NCBI GenBank assembly: GCA_001653155.1
Contig: BDEJ01000037.1
Coordinates: 62,001 to 126,000, forward strand
Origin: Porphyromonadaceae bacterium H1
Lineage (GTDB): Bacteria > Bacteroidota > Bacteroidia > Bacteroidales > Paludibacteraceae
DNA: 64,000 nt
Reading direction: 5' to 3'
The notes under the pieces were generated by a model. That model was not told the origin of the DNA. It searched no databases and was given only the letters and a program-made list of their open reading frames with translations. Each line of letters begins with the position of its first letter. The first letter of the stretch is position 1. Below are positions 32,872 through 42,154 of the stretch, one piece after another. A program made the position numbers and the translations under genes.

Positions 32872-34650
32872 TCAAAGTACGTTGATTTGTTCCTTGACGT
32901 ATTTCACCATATGCTCGCAACCATCTTTCAGAGCATTGGCCGAAGTAAGAACCGACAGTGTTTTTTCGAGAGCTTGTAAAGCTTTAACGTTATTCGCGGC
33001 CCTATATTCTTCTTTAAGAATCCGAATTTTTTCCGACTGCTGCACCCCGTAGAGAAAACGTTCGAAACGTATGGAGGTACGGGGCCCCGGATAGATCTGG
33101 TAAGCATCGCCCCCTCGGAAAGAGCGCCAACGACTGTCTTTCAGCGGATCGAGATTCCAACTGCAAAGCGCCCAATACAAATAGCCATTCAGGTTGTGAG
33201 CAGCCGGATAAATACCCAGGTATTCGCACTCTGCCGGATTAGCAGCCAAGGCATGGCTGGGTCTCAGCGGGAAACAACAGGTATAGATGGTAGAAACATA
33301 GCCTTGGGAATGCCTCCACATCAAAGCCTCCTGCGGAAATTCTTCGTTTCTGGTAGGTTCCAAAAAAACGCAATAATCGTGAATATGCTCATTCAATTCG
33401 GAGGAAAATTCCTCTTTTGCCAAAGAGACTTTAAAGGCAGGTTCCACTTTGTGAATGATTTCCAAGGCACGTTTCATCGATTCCTTGTCGCGCTCATCCA
33501 TGGCAATACGGGTAATATGAAACCAGCCTTTTTCCTTCAGGTGTTTAGCAAAAGAAGAAAGCATCGCTGTCCAGAGAGTCTCGTATGCCGCCTCTCCGGG
33601 ACGGGTTTTAAGACATTGCAAAGATTGGGTAGCCTGGTCGAAATACTGAAAAGAGAACTCCCAAGGCACCATCGTATAGCACTGGATATTGTCTCGAATA
33701 CCTTGAGCCATCATAAATTCAATCCACTTATCGAACAAGGTATAGTCGTAGTACCACGAGCCGTCCACACGTTTCACCCATGTTATCAGACTTTGGTAAG
33801 GATCCTGCACCGTTTGTCCGCCCCAGGGTTTGTGCATGATGGAGGCCGTAATGGATTTGCCTCCGGCTTCGCGATAGAGCTTGATATAACTTTTCATGAC
33901 TTCGAAATGTTCGTTGCTCCAAAGAGGCAGTTGATGATAACGGGCGATAGCATACGGATTTTGCCACATATCCAAATGAAATTTCCACTCTGCAGCATCG
34001 GGCAATACCCGGTCCACAACAACAAGCTCTACGGATAGCGTCTCCAGTTTTTTATCTCCCGCAAAAATGCGAACAGTTCCGCTATATTTCCCCGAAGCAG
34101 CCGTCCTCGGAATGTCGAAACGCAGCCACAACGCCCGGGTTGACAGGGCTTCCAAATCCATGCTTTGCGTGATGTGGTCAATCGGGTCGGCAACGAGGGT
34201 ACTGTCGTATTCGGAATGATTGGCTTTCTCGCACATAATGGATAAGTCATCGAATAGGGTATAGCGCACAAAGCCCGAAAAAACAGCTGATTGAGGAATG
34301 CGATGTTTCCCGGCTTTCAGCTCTCCAGCCAAACAACGCAAGCCGGTAACTCCGTCTGCTGAAGAAACGACCAGTTGAGCAGCGACTTTTTCACCCCGCC
34401 ATCCCCTCAACACTATTTTACGAATAGGATGCATACACTCCGGAGCCGGCTCTTCCTTTTTGTAACGCACATCGATGCTTCCCCAGGAAACAAGCGTATT
34501 CTTCACCCCTATCCATTCTTTGGGCTTGGGTTTTCGAGGGTTCGCCGTTTCAACATATTCACCCAAGGAATTGGGCTTTTTGCAATCTTCTGCCAGAACG
34601 GAAGTTAGGGTAAACAGGGATAAGCTAAAAAAGAAAATAAGTTTTTTCAT
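32872..34650 (-). CDS. DUF4091/GH123-like glycoside hydrolase, exported
   Basis: The 592-residue protein has a signal peptide (MKKLIFFFSLSLFTLTSVLA), an N-terminal beta-sandwich (about residues 45-215) and a TIM-barrel region. FHLDMWQNPYAIARYHQ, WSNEHFEVMKSYIKLYREAGGKSITASIMHKPWG and the adjacent acidic pair in IAMDERD (Asp385-Glu386) follow the layout of the domain once named DUF4091, which includes the GH123 beta-N-acetylgalactosaminidases. Those enzymes use an adjacent Asp-Glu pair and substrate-assisted catalysis. Activity on beta-GalNAc is therefore the best guess, but the family is diverse. It lies between a T9SS-tailed protein and GH3 in the same locus. Confidence 0.82.
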   Translation of the reverse strand: MKKLIFFFSLSLFTLTSVLAEDCKKPNSLGEYVETANPRKPKPKEWIGVKNTLVSWGSIDVRYKKEEPAPECMHPIRKIVLRGWRGEKVAAQLVVSSADGVTGLRCLAGELKAGKHRIPQSAVFSGFVRYTLFDDLSIMCEKANHSEYDSTLVADPIDHITQSMDLEALSTRALWLRFDIPRTAASGKYSGTVRIFAGDKKLETLSVELVVVDRVLPDAAEWKFHLDMWQNPYAIARYHQLPLWSNEHFEVMKSYIKLYREAGGKSITASIMHKPWGGQTVQDPYQSLITWVKRVDGSWYYDYTLFDKWIEFMMAQGIRDNIQCYTMVPWEFSFQYFDQATQSLQCLKTRPGEAAYETLWTAMLSSFAKHLKEKGWFHITRIAMDERDKESMKRALEIIHKVEPAFKVSLAKEEFSSELNEHIHDYCVFLEPTRNEEFPQEALMWRHSQGYVSTIYTCCFPLRPSHALAANPAECEYLGIYPAAHNLNGYLYWALCSWNLDPLKDSRWRSFRGGDAYQIYPGPRTSIRFERFLYGVQQSEKIRILKEEYRAANNVKALQALEKTLSVLTSANALKDGCEHMVKYVKEQINVL

Positions 34651-34735
34651 GGTTGCAGCAAAAATAAAGAAATTTATTATGAAAGAGAGGTATCAGGCCA
34701 GTTTTTAACTCATTGACAAGATAAGGTCAGTTCAA

Positions 34736-34772
34736 AAAAATGGCCATAAGAAAGAATCCTATGACCATTTTT
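34736..34772 (-). terminator. Terminator after the T9SS-tailed PUL protein
   Basis: On the minus strand AAAAATGGTCATA pairs with TATGGCCATTTTT (one G-T pair) and is followed by further T. It would split the locus transcript between the T9SS-tailed gene and the GH123-like gene. Confidence 0.7.
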
Positions 34773-34799
34773 GTAGAATCATAGCAAAGCTCGGAGGAA

Positions 34800-35723
34800 T
34801 TAAAGCATAACTTTAGTAACTCTCGTTCCCTTTGCTGTTTCTACAAGCACACAGAAAATACCTTTATGAGCCGGACGATCTATTGTACATTCATAGCCGT
34901 TCACCTGATGAGCGACCCCACACAGCATACCGTCCACGGTCAAAAGCTTAACGGAACGAATCTCTTCGCTGGACTTTACGCGTATAAAGTTATCCGCAGC
35001 TATTGCATTGCAAACAACCACTTCCTTGTAGGACGTTGTATAAGGATCATCACCCGGATCGTACTCATCACCCTCAATCTTAAGCATTGATATTTTCTGG
35101 AAAGTTGCTCCTGCCCAACCTTCACCGGCTATGTTATTGCCATTGGCGAACTGAAGAGCTACTTTATAAGTCCCGTTGGGAAGTTGAAATTCAAATTTTC
35201 CTCCATCAAGAGGGAAGAGAGAGAAATCTTTCGTATAGTTTTCTCCGGGAGAAAGGGGAAGTGGCATTCGTTTCACTTCTTTACCCAAACCGGTTGAAAC
35301 AACGATAAAGAAGAGTTCGCCTTCTTGCCATTCGGCAACAGCACCCGTAGCAGCAAGTTGATAGGTGCCAGCTCCAAGCTGCACCAATTGGAAAGCTTCG
35401 TAATAGAAATCCGTCGTTCCGGGAACAGCTGGCTTGGGAGAAGCCTTAAACTCAAAGCCGAAGTTTTGAGGATTGAAGTTAAACACAGGCGCACCGGCAT
35501 TCAGGAAAGAGGTTCCTCCAAAAGTCCAGTGCTTGGGCCATTTAATAAGTTTGTTGTCGCCCGCTCCCGGTATAGGGGAGTCATGGTAAAACTTCTCTGC
35601 CATGGTAGCATCATCGCATTCGGCACACAAAAAGTTGTTGTTTACCAACATTTCTTGCTGCGCACTGAGCGTCGATACAAGAAACGACATCAAAAACAAA
35701 GGAAGTAGCTTTTTTGCATTCAT
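34800..35723 (-). CDS. Secreted protein with T9SS C-terminal tail, function unknown
   Basis: The 307-residue protein starts at ATG 35723 with the signal peptide MNAKKLLPLFLMSFLVSTLSA. A longer frame upstream has no support. The middle (NNNFLCAECDDATMAEKFYHDSPIPGAGDNKLIKWPKHWTFGGTSF..., then YEAFQLVQLGAGTYQLAATG and NGTYKVALQFAN) looks like a beta-sandwich, perhaps carbohydrate binding. The final about 70 residues (VRSVKLLTVDGMLCGVAHQVNG...HKGIFCVLVETAKGTRVTKVML) resemble a type IX secretion sorting domain, so it is probably exported to the cell surface. Its place in the locus suggests glycan binding. I do not recognise the family. Confidence 0.75.
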   Translation of the reverse strand: MNAKKLLPLFLMSFLVSTLSAQQEMLVNNNFLCAECDDATMAEKFYHDSPIPGAGDNKLIKWPKHWTFGGTSFLNAGAPVFNFNPQNFGFEFKASPKPAVPGTTDFYYEAFQLVQLGAGTYQLAATGAVAEWQEGELFFIVVSTGLGKEVKRMPLPLSPGENYTKDFSLFPLDGGKFEFQLPNGTYKVALQFANGNNIAGEGWAGATFQKISMLKIEGDEYDPGDDPYTTSYKEVVVCNAIAADNFIRVKSSEEIRSVKLLTVDGMLCGVAHQVNGYECTIDRPAHKGIFCVLVETAKGTRVTKVML

Positions 35724-35907
35724 GGGATTAAAATTTAAATAATTAGTACTGATTAAAGACCTTAGAGCCTCGTTGAGAGAGGAAGCTCTGTATGAAAGAG
35801 TCGGAGGGAGGAAATCCGTACTCACTTTTTCGAGAAAAATAAATGAATTAGGTCCGAGTAGGCTACTTGCATTGCTTCAAGCCGTTCGACAGTCCATAGC
35901 GAATTAA

Positions 35908-36468
35908 TTAACTGTATACCCGGCGGATTTTTTTAATAGCACGATGGATAAGATTCTTTACAGACTGTACGTTGATTCCCATCAAAGCGCTGATGTCGTC
36001 GTAGGAAAAATTCTCAATGTAGCGGTAGTGTATCGCTTCGCGTTGGTGATGATTCAACACATTCATAACCATATGGTAAAGATCCATTTTTTCTTTCTCT
36101 TCTTCACGGCTAATCCAGGCTTCTTGTTGGTTATCATCCTTCAGCTCCTTCTCGATATAATGCTCAAATTCTACAAAATGGGCCTGTTTTTTCAACAAAT
36201 AAATCAAACGATGTCGAAATGAAGCAAAAATGTAGAACTTGAAGTCGCGTACTTGATGCAGCAACTTTCTTCGACTGTATATATCCACAAATACGTCGTG
36301 AATGGCATCTTCGATGATGCTCGTAGAGCAGCGGAAAGACAAACCCAAAGAATACAAATCCTTCGAGAAAATAACATAAAGAGCAGAATAAGCCTCATCT
36401 TCTCCGTCTATAAAACGGCTGAGCAAAATTTCAACCGTGGTAGGATTCTGTGAAATGTTTTCAGACAT
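35908..36468 (-). CDS. ECF-type RNA polymerase sigma factor
   Basis: The 186-residue protein has sigma region 2 (FIDGEDEAYSALYVIFSKDLYSLGLSF, then IEDAIHDVFVDIYSRR and FKFYIFASFRHRLIYLLKK). Region 4 has the HTH (LNHHQREAIHYRYIENFSYDDISALMGINVQSVKNLIHRAIKKIRRVY). It belongs to the Bacteroidota ECF group that works with FecR anti-sigma factors and SusC transducers. Unusually it is not beside the fecR gene (52309-53478) but about 16 kb away, after the alpha-galactosidase gene. Whether it pairs with that FecR is an inference from their sharing one locus. Confidence 0.92.
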   Translation of the reverse strand: MSENISQNPTTVEILLSRFIDGEDEAYSALYVIFSKDLYSLGLSFRCSTSIIEDAIHDVFVDIYSRRKLLHQVRDFKFYIFASFRHRLIYLLKKQAHFVEFEHYIEKELKDDNQQEAWISREEEKEKMDLYHMVMNVLNHHQREAIHYRYIENFSYDDISALMGINVQSVKNLIHRAIKKIRRVYS

Positions 36469-36546
36469 AAATCATCAGAGGAAATAGTATTACGGAATGA
36501 GTCAAGGCTATTCAGGCTGCATACTACATTATTATTTTGGGGCCTG

Positions 36547-38748
36547 TCAGATTTCGGAAATATAGAAGATGCTGCTTTCGTTTAATTTTGTTTTCGAGTA
36601 TTGTATGCCGACTTTCATCAAATAGTCGCCACTAAAAACCTTTCCGACCGAAGGAGAAGAAAGCTTTTCCGAAACGTTAAGCTCCTCGATGCGGTATTTT
36701 TTTAGAGGGTCGAGTCCTTCCATACGAAGAATCGGGACATTTCTGCCCGTCGAAACATCGTTGGGGGTATAAGTGAGCACATAAACAAAGAGGGCCGCCT
36801 TCGATTTTTGCTCATCAACATACATAAGAGATGCATAGGGTTTCTCGTAAGGCGAGTCCATCCGGTACAAGTCTCCGAATTGGACAAGCGGCCTCAGGAT
36901 GTTTTTGTAATCGCTTATGGCTTGCTTTACGCGAGCTTTTTCCTCTGTCGTCATGTGAGCCGGCTGCAACTCTACTCCCAAACGTCCACTCATGGCCACG
37001 TCCATCCTCATTTTGATGGGAGTTACATTACCCGTAGCCTGATTGGGCGAGGCGGAGATGTGGGCTCCCGAAACAATGGCCGGATAAATCATATTGCTGC
37101 CCCACTGGATAAATACCCGGGACCAGGCATCGGTATTGTCGCTTGTCCAAACCTCGTGGCTGTAATCAAGGGCTCCGTAATCGAGACGCCCCCCTCCGCT
37201 CGAGCAGGCCTGCCAAATGACATGGGGATATTTCTCGCGCAAGCGGCCCATAACCTTATAATATCCATTGACATAATCAATCCAGAGATTTTGCTGGCGA
37301 TCACCCGTCAGATAAGTCGAACCGAAGTCGGTTGCATAGTGATTGCAGTCCCATTTTATATAAGCAATTTCGGGATAAGCTGTCAGCAAATTGTCGGCTA
37401 CCGAAAACACGAAATCCTGTACTTTAGGATTAGCCAAATCTACAATCTGCTGCGTAGCTCCCCGTCCGATAGCAGCAAGGGGCTCTCGATTCTTCGAGCG
37501 GATAATCCAATCCGGATGCTGCTCGGCAAATTCACTCTTCGAATTGACCATCTCAGGCTCAATCCAAATGCCGAATTTTATTCCTTTCTGCTTACAACGA
37601 GTAATAAAAGGCTTTAGGCCCTTCGGCAGTTTGGTTTTGTTAACCATCCAGTCACCCAAAGCCAAATCGTCTTTATTACGCTGATACTTACGTCCGAACC
37701 AACCATCATCCAAGACAAAGATCTCGGTTCCCAAATCAGCCGCATCGTCAATAATCCGGAGAATAGTGGCTTCATCGAAGTCCATTCCCGTTCCTTCCCA
37801 GTTGTTCAACACAATAGGCAGACCCTTCGGAGGCATCGGAGGCAAATGATGTCTCCGCGCCCAGCGGTGTAAATTCCGCGAGGCTTCTCCCTTTCCATGC
37901 GAAGAAAAAGTCAAGATAAACTTGGGACTTAGCAAAGTCTTTTGGGCATCCAGCAAATATTCGGAGGAAATCGTATTCAGACCGACTGCGATAATGCCCT
38001 TGTTATAATTGTCGATTTGAAAGGCCATTCGAAAACTTCCCGACCAGGCCAATGCTCCGGCAATTACCTCGCCGGCCTTTTCGGTGGATTTACCCAAAGA
38101 CAGCATAAAAGCCGGATTATCTCGCTGCGAGCGTGTTATTTGCTTTTGATCGATGACTTTTGTCCCTTCAAGCAATTGCTCTTCAACAACATTCATCTCC
38201 CAACTCCACGAACCGTAAAAATGGGTTAAGAAATACTGAGCAGCTTGTATGTTCAAATAGCCCGAAGTCAACTTGGAAATCCGGATCGCTGCATTTTCTC
38301 CATTTTTCAACTCAACCCAAGTCTCAATGACATCTTCCTTACTATAAGCTTGATAGTGAATGGATACAAACAAGGGATAAAATTCATCTTTCAACTCAAG
38401 CTTCGTATGTATGAGATTCTCAGTTTTTTCCACCGAATGCGACTGATATACAAGCCGCGTAGTGGGGTTACCGTCCGCATGCACTACCTGAAGGGCCTGC
38501 TCAACATCGAGGCCATTTCCAAAGGCAGGGTAAGCAGGCTCCGACAATTCCAAGGCTTGAAGCAACTGAGTACTCTCACGGAGTTTCTTACCAAAATAAA
38601 GTTGCTTCAGCTCCTTTTGAGCTTCAGCATGCAGATATAGCCCCAGATTTTCGGTTTCAACTGCTATCAGATGCTCTTTTTGAGCCTTTACGACTTGTAT
38701 CCCGAACATCCATACGAAAAGAAAGAAAAGAAAAAGTGATTTTATCAT
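36547..38748 (-). CDS. GH36 alpha-galactosidase, exported
   Basis: The 733-residue protein has a signal peptide (to about residue 22), an N-terminal beta-supersandwich and a TIM barrel. Key motifs are LDDGWFGRK (347-353), GIWIEPEMV, the nucleophile Asp467 in YIKWDCNH, ACSSGGGRLDYG (514-525) and WTSDNTD (534-540), which carries the acid/base Asp. All are typical of GH36. It releases terminal alpha-galactose (some members alpha-GalNAc) from glycans. With the GH123-like and GH3 enzymes it forms the enzyme set of the locus. There is no T9SS tail, so a periplasmic site is likely. Confidence 0.95.
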   Translation of the reverse strand: MIKSLFLFFLFVWMFGIQVVKAQKEHLIAVETENLGLYLHAEAQKELKQLYFGKKLRESTQLLQALELSEPAYPAFGNGLDVEQALQVVHADGNPTTRLVYQSHSVEKTENLIHTKLELKDEFYPLFVSIHYQAYSKEDVIETWVELKNGENAAIRISKLTSGYLNIQAAQYFLTHFYGSWSWEMNVVEEQLLEGTKVIDQKQITRSQRDNPAFMLSLGKSTEKAGEVIAGALAWSGSFRMAFQIDNYNKGIIAVGLNTISSEYLLDAQKTLLSPKFILTFSSHGKGEASRNLHRWARRHHLPPMPPKGLPIVLNNWEGTGMDFDEATILRIIDDAADLGTEIFVLDDGWFGRKYQRNKDDLALGDWMVNKTKLPKGLKPFITRCKQKGIKFGIWIEPEMVNSKSEFAEQHPDWIIRSKNREPLAAIGRGATQQIVDLANPKVQDFVFSVADNLLTAYPEIAYIKWDCNHYATDFGSTYLTGDRQQNLWIDYVNGYYKVMGRLREKYPHVIWQACSSGGGRLDYGALDYSHEVWTSDNTDAWSRVFIQWGSNMIYPAIVSGAHISASPNQATGNVTPIKMRMDVAMSGRLGVELQPAHMTTEEKARVKQAISDYKNILRPLVQFGDLYRMDSPYEKPYASLMYVDEQKSKAALFVYVLTYTPNDVSTGRNVPILRMEGLDPLKKYRIEELNVSEKLSSPSVGKVFSGDYLMKVGIQYSKTKLNESSIFYISEI

Positions 38749-38946
38749 GTCTAAATTTAAAATTACAAATACTGCTGGCCGGTAATACCCAAGCCGCCTT
38801 CAATTTAAAGCGAGAGAAGCGATTCGGTCTTCAGCAGGCCGTTCTCAGGTTTTTCATCATTAAACTGTCAGGGCCTTATAGCTCCCAATGAAACACCCGC
38901 AAGATAAAGGCCTTTTCCAAAAAAACAAAAAATACGGAAGAAAGAT

Positions 38947-40485
38947 TTACGGACGGGGAACAAAAATCACTTTGGGGTTCTGCTCGACACCGAAGCTTAT
39001 CATTTCAAGCCGAATGCGATTATCAAAAACCAAAGTTGCATTCCCCCATTGCCCGGCATCCAAACCTTTGTATTGAGCATATACATTGTTGCTCATCTTC
39101 GGCAAATATTTCATCGAAGCGGAGGCTTTCAAATCAAAAATACCGTGTTTAGCCACATCAAAATAGTTGTTCTTTATAACAAAGTTATCCGATTTGTTCG
39201 GATAATTCCATGTTTTAATGTGGCGTGCATCGGACTTGTCCGGTCGTTGATTGCCCCAGCCGTAGCCTGAAAAACGCAAGATATTATCTTCAAAACAAAC
39301 ATTGGTGATCACAGCACTCGGGTTACTCATCCAGTATTCGATTGACCAAGTGCAATATTCAATAAGATTAGCCTTATACAAAATGTTTTTCATTGTCGGC
39401 GAACTGGAACCTTGGAAGGTAATTCCGGTATCGTAAATTTGATATATGTAACAATTCTCAACCCGAATACCGTCAATTCCATCCCAGCATTCAATGGCAT
39501 TTCCGTAGCGAACCACCTGGCCGTTATGAATGTGGTGTGAACCACCGATCCAGGCAATTTCCACATTCGTAATCGAAATATTCTTCGCATCGACAGCAAC
39601 AATACCATGGGCTCCTCCGTATTTCAAACACAGGTTATCGATCCGAACATCAGAGCTCCTTTCCGGCAAGAGGATGATATGCTTCTTCTCTCCAAATTCA
39701 ATGTCGCTGAACAGCTCTCCGGGATTTCCCTTATCGTAATACAGATAAACTTTAAAATCGGAGAGGTTGTGGTAATAATCAAAATTTTGAGCCACATCGT
39801 CTATTTTCCATTTCTTGATTCCACTGGCTTCTCCATGATTGAAAGCAATAAGACCAATGTCGTTGTGCACCGCTTGCGAGTAGCTCCAGACATTCGGCTT
39901 CACCTGTTTCCATCGTTCCGCAATTGCCGAATTCTCCTTAGCCCCGTAAATACAAGGCTTGTCGCCCTGTCCGTAGGCTCCGTAGGATACACCGCTGACG
40001 GCAACAATAGATCCTCGGAAAACACTTCCCCGTTCAAAAAACACCGCATCTCCAGCTGTTAGAGCTGCTCCCGACAATTTAGCAAGAGTTTTCCACGGAG
40101 CTTGGGGAGATTTACCCGAATTGGCATCGTTCCCTTTCTCGGAAAGATAGTATTTTACACCACTGACCTGCAGTTCATCTTTGGCATCTAAAATCTTTTT
40201 TTTCAAACTCTTGGCCTGTTCATCGGCATGACCGCTCATCAATTTCGGCCTGAATATCGTCAGACTATCAATCTCAGCAACACTGTATTGAGCCTTCAAG
40301 CTATTTTTATAGAAGATCTTAAGACTGTCCTTAGCGGGAATTTCTCCTAAACGGGGGACTATGCTGTCAATTCTTTCCACGGAAAAAGACTGATGCTTTC
40401 CTCCTCGATGGATGCGTAACATATTTTCCTGGGCTTGTGCAAAAGTAACAACAAGAAGAATTAAAAACAAGATGTATTTTTTCAT
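38947..40485 (-). CDS. Right-handed parallel beta-helix protein, exported
   Basis: The 512-residue protein has a signal peptide (MKKYILFLILLVVTFAQA). Two copies of a short unit follow, MLRIHRGGKHQSFSVERIDSI and LKIFYKNSLKAQYSVAEIDSL, and then YYLSEKGNDANSGKSPQAPWKTLAKL, the usual opening of Bacteroidota beta-helix proteins. Repeating coils run to about residue 470 (IRIDNLCLKYGGAHGIV, ITNVEIAWIGGSHHIHNG, IRVENCYIYQIYDTGITFQGSSS). Such proteins are polysaccharide lyases, glycosidases or binding proteins; I cannot name the catalytic residues. It starts 2 bases after a small T9SS protein gene, so the two are probably translated together. Confidence 0.8.
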   Translation of the reverse strand: MKKYILFLILLVVTFAQAQENMLRIHRGGKHQSFSVERIDSIVPRLGEIPAKDSLKIFYKNSLKAQYSVAEIDSLTIFRPKLMSGHADEQAKSLKKKILDAKDELQVSGVKYYLSEKGNDANSGKSPQAPWKTLAKLSGAALTAGDAVFFERGSVFRGSIVAVSGVSYGAYGQGDKPCIYGAKENSAIAERWKQVKPNVWSYSQAVHNDIGLIAFNHGEASGIKKWKIDDVAQNFDYYHNLSDFKVYLYYDKGNPGELFSDIEFGEKKHIILLPERSSDVRIDNLCLKYGGAHGIVAVDAKNISITNVEIAWIGGSHHIHNGQVVRYGNAIECWDGIDGIRVENCYIYQIYDTGITFQGSSSPTMKNILYKANLIEYCTWSIEYWMSNPSAVITNVCFEDNILRFSGYGWGNQRPDKSDARHIKTWNYPNKSDNFVIKNNYFDVAKHGIFDLKASASMKYLPKMSNNVYAQYKGLDAGQWGNATLVFDNRIRLEMISFGVEQNPKVIFVPRP

Positions 40486-40487
40486 AT

Positions 40488-41009
40488 CTATTTAACATTT
40501 AAAATTTTAGACATACTCAGGCTAACCCCATCACAAGTTAGATGCAGAAAAAGTAAGGAGGCAGGCAAATTCCGAACATCAATTTTAGTCGTAGAAGCAC
40601 TAAAAATGGCATGTTGCAGCAGGCTTCCCGAAGCGTCATAGAGACGATACGCCCAAATGCGCTCGGGAGTGAAATTCTTTAAGTGTACAAAAAAGTAACC
40701 CGACGCAGGATTGGGAAAAATACTCACATCAGCATCCGCTTTGAGCCGCTGTAGGGAAGTAAGGGAAGCAAAATTGACAAAACTGAGAAAGCCCAGCTCT
40801 CCTAAAGGGCAATTGAGTGTAGCGGCCTCCGTTCTGTCTATCCTGAGGACACGGTCTTTAAATGTCATCTTTCGAATATTCGACAGAGCATGAGACTGCC
40901 AGGTAGCATCTTTCTTTTTAACATACAGATTCTGAGCCTGCAACGAGGTAACTTGCAAAAGAGCGCCAAGCAACAACAGAGAAAAACCTACATAATATTT
41001 TCCTTTCAT
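40488..41009 (-). CDS. Small secreted protein with T9SS type A sorting domain
   Basis: The 173-residue protein has a signal peptide (MKGKYYVGFSLLLLGALLQVTSLQA). A short unit LYVKKKDATWQSHALSNIRKMTF follows, related to those in the next gene. The last about 80 residues are a T9SS sorting domain (VSIFPNPASGYFFVHL, then AYRLYDASGSLLQHA and LPASLLFLHLTCDGVSLSMSKILNV). There is almost no cargo between the signal peptide and the sorting domain. It could be a small surface subunit of the beta-helix protein encoded 2 bases further on. Confidence 0.75.
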   Translation of the reverse strand: MKGKYYVGFSLLLLGALLQVTSLQAQNLYVKKKDATWQSHALSNIRKMTFKDRVLRIDRTEAATLNCPLGELGFLSFVNFASLTSLQRLKADADVSIFPNPASGYFFVHLKNFTPERIWAYRLYDASGSLLQHAIFSASTTKIDVRNLPASLLFLHLTCDGVSLSMSKILNVK

Positions 41010-41035
41010 AACGGCTTGTTTTTTAATATGGTTCT

Positions 41036-42133
41036 TTATTTTACAACAGGTACGAACTGTTGTACAGCTACGGCATTATCGCGGAACACCAATGTATCCT
41101 TCACGGCATATTTCTGACCGTTCTTTACGTTGGTCAGTTGAAAATCCAGATAGAAAGAATTACGTTTTTTACCTCCCCATTCTTCCAAATCGGAAGCATA
41201 ACTTCCGCTACCGGAGACTTGAATGGAATCTGAGTCTTCAAAAGTCGAGATATTAACCTGACTTCCGTTTAGCTCAAGAACGGCATTAAACAAAAGCTGC
41301 GATTTTACGGTCTTTGCGGCATAAAGCGTCTTTGAAAGCGACAGGGAAGATAACAAAGGGGTGTGAATTGTTTTTTCTATATAGGCATTTTCCCAACCGT
41401 AGTTGGTGATTTTAGCCGTCCCTCCATTTTCATCAACTTCGGTACCACGACGGAAATACACCCCGTGGTATTTATTGATGTACTTCACAGCATAAATCGT
41501 GAAGTTTTTAGGAGGAATCATCCAATTTTTTAGAACACGGGGGTCGACACCCCACTTTTGAGCAACGGAAGGTATGTCGGAAGCTGTTGCCGAAAGGCTC
41601 GGAGTACCTTGCAACACCGAATCCGTCTCGGAAGACGTAATGCGTAAGGGAAGTACGTACTTAATCGAAACGGCAGCAGGGTCGGCAAAAAACTCATCTT
41701 TCAATTTTATCTTGATACCGCCGTTGAATTGTCCCTTGGGAATCAAAAAGGAGTTTCCTTCCAAGGCTTCGTAATATTGAGGAGGGAGTATCTCGAGTTT
41801 TTCAGACTTATCCGCCTCGACACGCGACTCCAAGTTCTCAAGCAGGGAATGATCAATCTCAAAACCGACTCTCACATCTTTCTTATTGGCATACATTCCT
41901 CCCAAAGAAGCTTTTATTTCAAAAACATGATTTCTGTCGTTCGTATTATCATAAAACTCCGACTCGCCAAGGACTAAAGTACGCACCGGATACTGCCAGC
42001 CGAAATAGGTAGCTGAGAACTTAAAATCTTCGAACTCCTTGTGTTGATTGCTACATGCAAGCAAAAAAACGGGACAAAGGAGGGCATATATACATTGTTT
42101 ATAACAAGCTTTCATAATTACTCTTGTTTTCAT
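41036..42133 (-). CDS. DUF1735/DUF5627-type surface lipoprotein (SusE-position)
   Basis: The 365-residue protein has a lipoprotein signal ending in FLLACSN. The N-terminal domain (DFKFSATYFGWQYPVRTLVLGESEFYDN..., VGFEIDHSLLEN, ILPPQYYEALEGNSFLIPKGQFNGGIKIKL, KYVLPLRITSSE) matches the BT_3987-like DUF1735 domain common in PUL surface glycan-binding proteins. The C-terminal part looks like DUF5627 (YGWENAYIEKTIHTPLLSSLSL...FYLDFQLTNVKNGQKYAVKDTLVF). It probably binds glycan at the cell surface beside SusC/SusD. An alternative ATG is at 42115. Confidence 0.82.
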   Translation of the reverse strand: MKTRVIMKACYKQCIYALLCPVFLLACSNQHKEFEDFKFSATYFGWQYPVRTLVLGESEFYDNTNDRNHVFEIKASLGGMYANKKDVRVGFEIDHSLLENLESRVEADKSEKLEILPPQYYEALEGNSFLIPKGQFNGGIKIKLKDEFFADPAAVSIKYVLPLRITSSETDSVLQGTPSLSATASDIPSVAQKWGVDPRVLKNWMIPPKNFTIYAVKYINKYHGVYFRRGTEVDENGGTAKITNYGWENAYIEKTIHTPLLSSLSLSKTLYAAKTVKSQLLFNAVLELNGSQVNISTFEDSDSIQVSGSGSYASDLEEWGGKKRNSFYLDFQLTNVKNGQKYAVKDTLVFRDNAVAVQQFVPVVK

Positions 42134-42154
42134 TTTATATTCTTTTTCAGACGA

